The notes under the pieces were generated by a model. That model worked only from the letters and a program-made list of their open reading frames with translations. It ran no database searches and had not been told where the DNA came from. 64,000 nucleotides of DNA. Source: Rhodoferax bucti. Its GTDB lineage: Bacteria; Pseudomonadota; Gammaproteobacteria; Burkholderiales; Burkholderiaceae_C. The DNA lies in assembly GCF_005876985.1 (NCBI RefSeq), contig NZ_VAHD01000003.1, forward strand, positions 496,001 to 560,000. Reading direction: 5' to 3'. Below are positions 57,258-64,000 of this stretch, one piece after another. Position numbers and translations under genes: made by a program. Within the stretch, counting starts at the first letter, position 1, and every line of letters begins with the position of its first letter.

Positions 57258-59617
57258 CAAGCCTCCTGATGCAAAGAAATAGGATACGCAGGCAATGTGC
57301 CAGTCCGCACCTGCGCAGTGCGCGCCGACAAACGCAGCGCATTACCCACCACCAGCAGCGAGCTGGCCGCCATGCCCAAACCAGCCAACCAGGCGGGCAA
57401 ATACCCCGCCACCGCCAGCGGAATGCAAGCCAGGTTGTAGGCCAGTGCCCACGACAGGTTCTGGCGAACCACCCGCATGGTTTTGCGTGCCAACTGCCAC
57501 GCAAGGACCACGCTACCGAGCTGGTCGCCCAAGGCCACAAAATCAGAGCGGGACTGGGCGATCGGCACCGCGCGGCCAAAGGCAAACGACACATGGGCAC
57601 CGGCCAACACGGGGCCGTCATTCAGCCCATCGCCCACCATGACCACCACACGCCCCTGGGCCTGCAAATCCTGCATGTAGGCCAACTTGTCTGCCGGGGA
57701 ACAGGCACCCCGAAAATGGGCAATTCCGGCGCGCTGCGCCATGGTGCGCACTGCCTCCAGCCGGTCCCCGGACAGCAGGTGTACGCCCACGCCCATGGCC
57801 TGCAAGCTGCTGACCACCTCCAAAGCGTCATCGCGCAACTCTTCTTGCAAATGGAAGGTGGCCAACCAGCCGCCGGCATCACTCAGGTGCACAACCAGGC
57901 CATCGTCCGTTGAGCCGGGGGTGCCGCCCGATGCCAAACCGCAAAAAGCTGCCGTCCCCAGGCGACAAATGCCCTGCACCCCCGCCCGGTCAGCAGCGCG
58001 CACGGCCAAGGTGCTGCGTACGCCCTGCCCTGCTTCTTCAGCCACCGCATCCATTTGCCACGGCGTGATCGCCTCCAGCTCGGCAGAGCGCACCAGCGCC
58101 CGCGACACCGGGTGCAAGGACTGGGCCGCCAGCCCCGCTGCGCAGGCCAGGGCCTGGCGGCGATCCATGCCCACACGGGAATGCACCGTCCGCAACACCA
58201 TGGCATCGCGCGTGAGGGTTCCGGTTTTGTCAAAAACCACCGTATCCGCCGTCGCCAGGGATTCGAGCGCGGGCAAGCGGCGCACCAGCAGACCCCTGCG
58301 GGCCAAGTTCCCCGCAGCGGCCAGCATGGCAGCCGGCGTGGCCAGCGAGAGCGCACATGGGCACGTCACTACCAGCACCGCCACCGCCACCATCAGGGCA
58401 TGACCCGGATCGGTAGACCACCACCACACGCCTGCGGCCAATGACGCGAACAGCACCGCGATCAAAAACGGTTTGGCTAATCTGTCCGCGAGCAGAGCGC
58501 TGGCAGGTTTGGTCGTCGAGGCGCTCTCCATCAGCGCCAGAATCTGGGCAAAGCGGGTAGCCTCGCCCACCGTTTGCACCCGCACCAGCACCGTGCCAGA
58601 CAGGTTGTGGCTCCCCGCCACCACCGCATCTCCCACGCCGCGCGCAAGCGGGCGGGACTCGCCTGTCAGCAGCGACTCATCCACCATGGTGCTGCCCTGC
58701 TCCAGCACACCGTCTGCGGCAAACGCCTCGCCGGCGCGAACCTGCATCACATCGCCCACTTGCAAGCGGCGCACCGCAATCGGCTCAAAGCTGCCGTCCG
58801 CTTTGCGGCGCTGCACGCTCTCGGGCATGCGGTTCATGAGCGCTTCCAAGGCGCCAGCGGTGCGGTCGCGCAGGCGCAACTCCAGCCATCGCCCGGTGAG
58901 CAAAAAGAACACGAACATGGTGAGGGAGTCGAAATACACCTCGCGGCCAAAAATGCCCTGCGGGTCAAAGGTGCCGGCCGTGCTCGCTGCAAAGGTAATC
59001 AACATGCCCAGCGCCACCGGCAAGTCCATGCTGACACGTGCATGCACCACATCCGACCACGCTTTGCGAAAAAACGGCCCACACGAAAAAAGAATGACCG
59101 GCAGCGTCAGCACCCAAGACGCCCAGCGGAGCAACTGCTCGTACTCACCGCTCAAATCGCCGGGGCGGGCCTGGTAGGCGGGCCATGCGTACATCATGAC
59201 CTGCATCATGCACAGTCCCGCTACCAGCCATTGCCACAGCGCCTTGCGGGATTCGGCTTTGCGCCGCTCCGAGGCAAACGCATCGTTGGCCGGCACCGCA
59301 CGGTAGCCTGCGGCCTGCACTGCCTGCATCCATTGCGAAGGCAGCACCGCGTCTGCCGACCATTGCACTTGCGCCCGCTGGCTGGCCGCGCTCACCCGCG
59401 CACCCAGCACGCCGGGGACCTGGCGCAGCGCCTCCTCCACCGTGATGGAGCAGGCCGCGCAGTGCATGCCCTCAATCACCACATTGGATTCCCACTGCGC
59501 GGGCGTGTGCGGGTCTTGCCGGCTGAACGCACTCCACTCCACCGGATCGTCCACCACGGACAACGCACCCGGCTCCGGTAGGGACTCAATGGCACTGTCG
59601 ATGGGCGTGGCAATCAT
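57257..59617 (-). CDS. ccoI: Copper-exporting P-type ATPase for cbb3 assembly (CcoI)
   Basis: This 786-residue P1B-ATPase has an N-terminal HMA-type metal site GMHCAACSIT, eight helices and the ion motif TCPCALSLATP. The phosphorylation motif DKTGTLT and the hinge GDGLNDGPVL are also present. It delivers copper to the periplasm for oxidase assembly rather than detoxification. ATG 59617 is chosen because the longer frame begins with a TTG inside an FNR box. No ribosome site precedes it. It leads the ccoIS pair, divergent from uspA. Confidence 0.94.
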   Translation of the reverse strand: MIATPIDSAIESLPEPGALSVVDDPVEWSAFSRQDPHTPAQWESNVVIEGMHCAACSITVEEALRQVPGVLGARVSAASQRAQVQWSADAVLPSQWMQAVQAAGYRAVPANDAFASERRKAESRKALWQWLVAGLCMMQVMMYAWPAYQARPGDLSGEYEQLLRWASWVLTLPVILFSCGPFFRKAWSDVVHARVSMDLPVALGMLITFAASTAGTFDPQGIFGREVYFDSLTMFVFFLLTGRWLELRLRDRTAGALEALMNRMPESVQRRKADGSFEPIAVRRLQVGDVMQVRAGEAFAADGVLEQGSTMVDESLLTGESRPLARGVGDAVVAGSHNLSGTVLVRVQTVGEATRFAQILALMESASTTKPASALLADRLAKPFLIAVLFASLAAGVWWWSTDPGHALMVAVAVLVVTCPCALSLATPAAMLAAAGNLARRGLLVRRLPALESLATADTVVFDKTGTLTRDAMVLRTVHSRVGMDRRQALACAAGLAAQSLHPVSRALVRSAELEAITPWQMDAVAEEAGQGVRSTLAVRAADRAGVQGICRLGTAAFCGLASGGTPGSTDDGLVVHLSDAGGWLATFHLQEELRDDALEVVSSLQAMGVGVHLLSGDRLEAVRTMAQRAGIAHFRGACSPADKLAYMQDLQAQGRVVVMVGDGLNDGPVLAGAHVSFAFGRAVPIAQSRSDFVALGDQLGSVVLAWQLARKTMRVVRQNLSWALAYNLACIPLAVAGYLPAWLAGLGMAASSLLVVGNALRLSARTAQVRTGTLPAYPISLHQEA

Positions 59618-59653
59618 GGAGTGGGATTTTCCGTCCAGCCTGCAGATCAAAGC

Positions 59654-59667
59654 TTGATGCAAATCAA
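59654..59667. promoter_or_regulatory. FNR box between ccoI and uspA
   Basis: TTGATGCAAATCAA matches TTGAT-N4-ATCAA perfectly. Towards uspA, TAACCT at 59689-59694 would be a -10 placing the box near -41. Towards ccoI the centre is only about 43 bp from the chosen ATG. Confidence 0.85.
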
Positions 59668-59735
59668 GTCTAGCAGGGAAGGTAGGCGTAACCTAGCGGT
59701 TCATTCAGCCCTATTCACTCAACAGGAGCCATAGC

Positions 59736-60179
59736 ATGTACCAACGCATTCTTGTCACCACCGACGGCAGCAAGCTCTCTAACAAGGCCGTGTCCAGCGC
59801 GATCGCGCTCGCCAGCCTGTGCAAGGCCGAACTCGTCGCCCTGCAAGTGGTGCCCCGCTACCCGCAAACCTATTTTGAAGGCGGCATCGCCTTGGCCGGT
59901 GACGATGTGAAGCAGGTGGAAAAAGCCTGGAGCGACGCAGCCCAAAAGGTGGTGGACGGCATCAAGAAAACGGCAGAGGCCAAGGGCATCAAAACCAAGG
60001 CGGTAGTGGTGCGCTCGGATGTGGTGTCCGACGCGGTGCTTGCAGCCATCAAAAAGCAAAATTGCGACCTGATCGTCATGGCATCCCACGGGCGCCGCGG
60101 CATCAAACGCCTGCTACTGGGCAGCGAAACCCAGCACGTGCTGACCCACGCCAACATTCCCGTGCTGATTTTGAAGTAA
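59736..60179 (+). CDS. Universal stress protein
   Basis: This 147-residue UspA-fold protein has RILVTTDGSKLSNKAVSSAI at the N-terminus. The ATP-binding end GRRGIKRLLLGSETQHVLTH follows the G-2x-G-9x-G(S/T) pattern, with VLILK at the C-terminus. Its partner is unknown. AGGAG precedes the ATG. The FNR box upstream suggests induction at low oxygen together with the divergent ccoI. Confidence 0.93.
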   Translation: MYQRILVTTDGSKLSNKAVSSAIALASLCKAELVALQVVPRYPQTYFEGGIALAGDDVKQVEKAWSDAAQKVVDGIKKTAEAKGIKTKAVVVRSDVVSDAVLAAIKKQNCDLIVMASHGRRGIKRLLLGSETQHVLTHANIPVLILK

Positions 60180-60236
60180 ATTGGCCTCTAGCGTCCGCCA
60201 ATCCTGCGCGGGAAGCTCCTAAAAAAGGAGCATCAG
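60178..60236 (-). repeat. Dispersed intergenic repeat, copy after uspA
   Basis: On the minus strand it contains a GCTCCTTTTTTAGGAGC hairpin (60231-60215), then TTCCCGCGCA, variable bases, and GGACGCTAGAGGCCAATTT. It lies between the convergent uspA and HD-GYP genes and may terminate both. Confidence 0.75.
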
Positions 60237-60255
60237 GAACTACACGGGAAGTTGC

Positions 60256-61293
60256 TCATTCTTCCTGGTAGCGGTCGCGGATGGCCAGCACGTCGTCAAA
60301 TGCGTTCAAGAACGCTTGAACGCACTGCGGGTCGAAATGGCTTCCGGCGCCCGCGTTCAGGAAGTCCACGGCTTCTTCCAGCGTCCAAGCTTTTTTGTAG
60401 GGACGCTCGGAGGTGAGCGCGTCAAACACATCTGCCACCGCGACGATGCGGCTGAAGATGGGAATGGCCTCGCCGGCCAGCCCGTTCGGATAGCCGCTGC
60501 CATCGAACTTTTCATGGTGGCCCAGCGCAATTTCGGCACCGGCCTGCAGCACGCGCGAGGTGCTGTTCTTCAACAGCTCGTAGCCAAAGGCGGCGTGCTG
60601 CTTCATGACTTCGAACTCCGCCTCGTCCAGACGGCCCGGCTTGAGCAAAATGTTGTCGCTGATGCCCACCTTGCCAATGTCGTGCATGGGCGCGGCTTCT
60701 AGCAGTAGCTCTTGGTCTTCCACCGAGAGGCCCAAGTTCCGGGCAATCAACTGCGAGTAGTGGGCCATGCGCAGAATGTGGGCGCCGGTTTCCGGGTCGC
60801 GGTACTCTGCCGCCTTGCAAAGCCGGAACACGGTATCGCGCTCGCGCTGCAAAATCACTTCGGTGGCCTTGCGCACCTCATCGGCCAGCCAGGCGGCGTG
60901 GTCGGCCAACTTGCGGCGGGCGTTGCTCAGGTGCAGCATGTTTTTGGCACGCGCCAGAAACTCCACCTTGTCGACCGGCTTGGCCAGAAAGTCGTTCGCG
61001 CCCGAGTCCAGCGCCCGGTAGCGCACCTGCTTCTGGTCATTGGCGGTGATCATCAAAATCGGCACATCCGCGCAACCCGGCAGCACCCGGAAGCGCTGGA
61101 TGAACTCCAGCCCGTCGATGCCCGGCATCATGTAATCCACGATCACCAAATCCGGCGCATGGGTTGCCGCCCACGCCAAGCCATCGAGCGGGTTGCCAAA
61201 GCACTGGCTCTCGCAGTCGTCGAGTTTTTTGATCAATGCGCCGAAAAGGATCAGGTTGATCTCGGTGTCATCGATGATGAGTACTTGCTGCAT
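60256..61293 (-). CDS. Response regulator with HD-GYP c-di-GMP phosphodiesterase domain
   Basis: This 345-residue RpfG-type protein has a receiver domain (about 1-120; phospho-Asp in LVIVDYMMPGIDG, Lys in FLAKPVD). A short helix and an HD-GYP domain follow, with MHDIGKVGI and HHEKFDGSGYPNGL, both intact. It should hydrolyse c-di-GMP when phosphorylated. GAGGGC precedes the ATG. It starts 15 bp after the hybrid kinase, its probable partner. Confidence 0.95.
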   Translation of the reverse strand: MQQVLIIDDTEINLILFGALIKKLDDCESQCFGNPLDGLAWAATHAPDLVIVDYMMPGIDGLEFIQRFRVLPGCADVPILMITANDQKQVRYRALDSGANDFLAKPVDKVEFLARAKNMLHLSNARRKLADHAAWLADEVRKATEVILQRERDTVFRLCKAAEYRDPETGAHILRMAHYSQLIARNLGLSVEDQELLLEAAPMHDIGKVGISDNILLKPGRLDEAEFEVMKQHAAFGYELLKNSTSRVLQAGAEIALGHHEKFDGSGYPNGLAGEAIPIFSRIVAVADVFDALTSERPYKKAWTLEEAVDFLNAGAGSHFDPQCVQAFLNAFDDVLAIRDRYQEE

Positions 61294-61308
61294 GCCCTCA
61301 GTATCGCT

Positions 61309-64000
61309 TTATATCTGGCCACTGGCAGTGTGCGCTTGACCGCGCAGCACCACTTCGAGGGCTTGTATTTCTTGGATCAGGGGCTCCACCATCTCGGTGA
61401 TGCCGGCTGCGTCAGCCGCTTGCGCCCGCGCTTCGATGCGGTGCGCCAGCAGGCTCGCCGGCTGCGCACCAAACATGGCCAGGGTGCCCTTGAGCGCATG
61501 GGACACGTGCAGCACCCCCTCAAAGTCGGCGGCCGCCAACGCCGCGCGCAGGCGCGCCATGTCTTTGGGCCACTGCGCGAGGAATGCGCCGGCCACAATG
61601 CCCACCATTTCTTCATCGGCACCGGCGAGCGCGGCGGCGTAATCAAACCAGTTGGTGGGCACGTCGGGCAGCGAGGGCACCAGCGGAAGGCGCACGCTCA
61701 CCGGGCTTTGCTCCCCCGCAATCGCGAGTTGCAGCAGCTTGTGCTGCAATTCCTCGGACTTGATGGGTTTGGACACATAGTCGTCCATGCCCGCCGCCAT
61801 GCACTCCTGGCGGTCGGACTCCATGGCATTCGCCGTCATGGCGATGATGGGAACGCGCCGCCCCTGCTCGCCCGCCCGGATGCGGCGCGTGGCCTCCAAG
61901 CCATCCATCACCGGCATCATCATGTCCATGAGCACCACGTCATAGGTGCGCTGTGCCAGCATGTCGAGGGCGATCTGGCCGTTGGCGGCCACATCCACCT
62001 GATGGCCCCAGCGCTCCAGCAAAGCGATGGCGAGTTTCTGGTTGATGGCGTGGTCTTCCACCAGCAGCACCTGCAGCATGGGGTGCGTATCGCGGATGGA
62101 GTGGCGCGTCACCAGCACCTCGGGCCGGAGCTTGTGGCTGTGCAGGACCTGCGAGAGCATTTGCACCAGCTCGTCGCGCGCAATCGGCTTGGAGAGGTAG
62201 CCGGCAATGCCGATGTCACGGGAGCGCTGGCCGTCGCCCTTCATGCCCGCAGACGACAACAGCACCAAGGGCACCCCGCTGCAGCAACCCAGCTCGCGCA
62301 TCTGCGCCGCTGTGGTGAAGCCGTCCATGCCGGGCATCTGGCCGTCCAGCAAAATCAAATCACACGGAGGCACCGCGGGCGCGACCTGGCAGCGGGCTTG
62401 CAGCCAATCGAGCGCGGCCTGCCCGCCTGCAGCCTCGGTGCTGCGGGCACCCAGCGAATGCAGCAGGCCCGACAGCACATCGCGGTTGATCTTGTTGTCA
62501 TCCACCACCAACACGTGCAAGCCTTCAAACCGCACCATGGCGTGCGACTCCACCGGCGCGGCTACATCCCGCACCAAGCTGGTAGTGAAGTGGAAGACGC
62601 TGCCCTCGCCCGGGGTGCTCTCTACCCAGATGGAGCCGCCCATACCCTGCACCAAGCGCGCGCAAATGGTCAGACCCAGGCCAGTGCCGCCGTACTTGCG
62701 GGTGGTGGAGCTGTCTTCCTGCGAAAACGCATCAAAAATGGTGCCCAGCTTGTCGGCCGGAATACCGATACCGGTGTCACTGATAGCCAGGTGCAACAGG
62801 GCGCGGCCATCTGCATCTTTGTCTTGCGTGACGCGCAGCACCACCTCGCCCCGCTCGGTGAACTTGATCGCATTGCCCAGAATATTGACCAACACCTGGC
62901 GCACCCGCCCGGGGTCGCCGATCAAGGCGCGCGGCACATCGGGCGCCACATCCCACACCAGCTCCAGGCCCTTGTCGTGGGCACGCAGGGCCACGGTTTT
63001 GAGCGTGTCGGCAATCGTGCGCTCCAGGTTGAAGGGGATGGACTCAATGTCCATCTTGCCGGCCTCGATCTTGGAGAAATCCAGAATGTCGTTGATCACC
63101 CGCAGCAAAGCCTCGGACGAGGTTTTGACGATATTGAGGTACTCCTGCTGCTCTTCGTCCAGGGTGGTGTCCAGCAACAGCTCAGTCATGCCCAGCACCC
63201 CGTTCATGGGGGTGCGGATTTCGTGACTCATATTGGCCAGGAAGTCCGACTTGGCGCGGTTGGCCGCCTCGGCGGCATCTTTGGCCTTTTGCAATTCCTG
63301 CGAGAAGTAGCGCGACTGGGTGATGTCGGTGAGGTAACCATTCCACACCACCTGCCCGTTGGCCAGCGTGCGCGGCTGCGATTCGCCATGCACCCAGCAA
63401 ATCTCCATGGTGTCGGCATTCATCAACCGGAAATCCAGGCTCGGGGCGCTCAGAGTCATGGCCGCCTCGGCAATCAGCTGCATCACGGCGGCCCGGTCCT
63501 CGGGGTGAATGCTTTGCACAAACACATCCGAGTTCGCGGTGACGGCCTCTACGCTGGCGCCTGTCATCGTCTCAATCGCGTGGCTCACAAATGGAATATG
63601 CAGGCTGCCATCGGCCCCGAGGCGGTACTGGAAGACCGCAACCGGAATGCGCTGCGTGACCTCGTGCAAGCGCTCATCGGCCTCTTTGAACTGCGTCACG
63701 TCCTGCCAAATGCCGGTGAACACCGTCGTGCCTTCCTGCACCGCATCGGCTTCAGGGTTGATCTCGGTGCGTATCCAGCGGATGGCATTGTCCGGCGTGC
63801 GGATGCGGTACTCCCCCCGCCATGCCTCACGGCGCTGGGCGGCGGCCTGGATACCGGCCAACACCGTGGGCAGATCTTCGGGCAGCACCTGCCGGGAGGC
63901 AATCGTGGGATCTTGCGCCAGCGCCTCCGGGCTGAAGCCACGCACTTCCATCACCCGGTCGCTCACAAAGGTGTAGCGCATCTCCTGCCCGCGCACCTGC
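61309..64000 (-). CDS. Hybrid sensor histidine kinase (PAS-PAS-HisKA-HATPase-REC-REC-HPt), N-terminus cut off
   Basis: The frame is open to the right edge, so the N-terminus is missing. Visible in order are two PAS domains, a HisKA dimerisation domain with [19 protein letters not shown], and an ATPase with the DTGIGIP and GGTGLGLTI boxes. Two receiver domains follow ([13 protein letters not shown] and [12 protein letters not shown]), then a C-terminal HPt with [12 protein letters not shown]. This is a full phosphorelay in one chain. The HD-GYP regulator behind it is the likely output. The input signal is unknown. Confidence 0.93.
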   Translation of the reverse strand, partial: QVRGQEMRYTFVSDRVMEVRGFSPEALAQDPTIASRQVLPEDLPTVLAGIQAAAQRREAWRGEYRIRTPDNAIRWIRTEINPEADAVQEGTTVFTGIWQDVTQFKEADERLHEVTQRIPVAVFQYRLGADGSLHIPFVSHAIETMTGASVEAVTANSDVFVQSIHPEDRAAVMQLIAEAAMTLSAPSLDFRLMNADTMEICWVHGESQPRTLANGQVVWNGYLTDITQSRYFSQELQKAKDAAEAANRAKSDFLANMSHEIRTPMNGVLGMTELLLDTTLDEEQQEYLNIVKTSSEALLRVINDILDFSKIEAGKMDIESIPFNLERTIADTLKTVALRAHDKGLELVWDVAPDVPRALIGDPGRVRQVLVNILGNAIKFTERGEVVLRVTQDKDADGRALLHLAISDTGIGIPADKLGTIFDAFSQEDSSTTRKYGGTGLGLTICARLVQGMGGSIWVESTPGEGSVFHFTTSLVRDVAAPVESHAMVRFEGLHVLVVDDNKINRDVLSGLLHSLGARSTEAAGGQAALDWLQARCQVAPAVPPCDLILLDGQMPGMDGFTTAAQMRELGCCSGVPLVLLSSAGMKGDGQRSRDIGIAGYLSKPIARDELVQMLSQVLHSHKLRPEVLVTRHSIRDTHPMLQVLLVEDHAINQKLAIALLERWGHQVDVAANGQIALDMLAQRTYDVVLMDMMMPVMDGLEATRRIRAGEQGRRVPIIAMTANAMESDRQECMAAGMDDYVSKPIKSEELQHKLLQLAIAGEQSPVSVRLPLVPSLPDVPTNWFDYAAALAGADEEMVGIVAGAFLAQWPKDMARLRAALAAADFEGVLHVSHALKGTLAMFGAQPASLLAHRIEARAQAADAAGITEMVEPLIQEIQALEVVLRGQAHTASGQI

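Noticed and set aside
54820..57282. 820-codon open frame on the plus strand opposite ccoS-ccoN-ccoO
   Set aside because: It is antisense to the cbb3 oxidase genes and shows His/Gln/Gly-rich shadow composition without recognisable domains.
59618..59662. Longer CcoI starting at TTG 59662
   Set aside because: The TTG lies inside a perfect FNR box and the added residues are not CcoI-like.

Overview
The window looks like chromosomal DNA of a betaproteobacterium of the Burkholderiales, most likely a Comamonadaceae member close to Rhodoferax. This is inferred from protein character, from the H-NS, isc, cbb3-oxidase and propionyl-CoA gene sets, and from two kinds of intergenic repeat that resemble ones I recall from that family. 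Most of the window is GC-rich (about 60% by eye). The first ~6.4 kb is clearly AT-rich.

Layout. 1-6317: the end of a minor-pilin/type IV pilus operon (pilV end, pilW, pilX, pilY1, pilE), AT-rich and probably acquired or exchanged. The composition break lies inside the 5' end of the next gene, ribD. 6322-10758: ribD, riboflavin synthase, a TRIC-like channel gene, rpiA and pyrD. 10821-14768: an envelope-type operon (lipoprotein, FAD oxidoreductase, DUF4394 lipoprotein), a PilZ protein and an H-NS-like protein. 15191-21399: tRNA-Val, dnaQ and the complete iscRSUA-hscBA-fdx operon, behind a promoter with three candidate IscR sites. 21400-31962: uvrB, a nitronate monooxygenase-like gene, an aromatic/aspartate aminotransferase, a secreted phospholipase C/P1-nuclease-like protein, an intracellular PHA depolymerase with a histone-like tail, an orphan soluble RnfB and a chemoreceptor with a C-terminal Cache domain. 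32082-40345: a propionyl-CoA to succinyl-CoA operon (mcm, meaB, exported hydrolase, pccB, pccA, epimerase-like VOC protein) with a divergent GntR regulator. 41197-48784: c-di-GMP enzymes, a thioesterase, an outer-membrane/BON/stress-protein trio and dusA. 48839-60179: a microaerobic block containing a SafE-like protein, hemN, fnr, a small unnamed membrane protein, ccoH, ccoG, ccoP, ccoQ, ccoO, ccoN, ccoS, ccoI and uspA, with three FNR boxes. 60256-64000: an HD-GYP response regulator and a truncated hybrid histidine kinase.

How the parts work together. The FNR gene, anaerobic haem synthesis (hemN), cbb3 oxidase structural and assembly genes and a universal stress protein share FNR boxes, so they form a local low-oxygen regulon. 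The isc operon supplies Fe-S clusters for FNR, HemN, CcoG and RnfB. The propionate operon forms a full route from propionyl-CoA to succinyl-CoA if the VOC protein is the epimerase.

Most unusual observation. A short dispersed repeat occurs in five intergenic spots. Strong copies also lie in frame inside ribD and inside the FAD oxidoreductase gene, with a weaker match in mcm. This resembles the ORF-invading palindromic elements of Rickettsia. I found no CRISPR array, prophage or insertion sequence.
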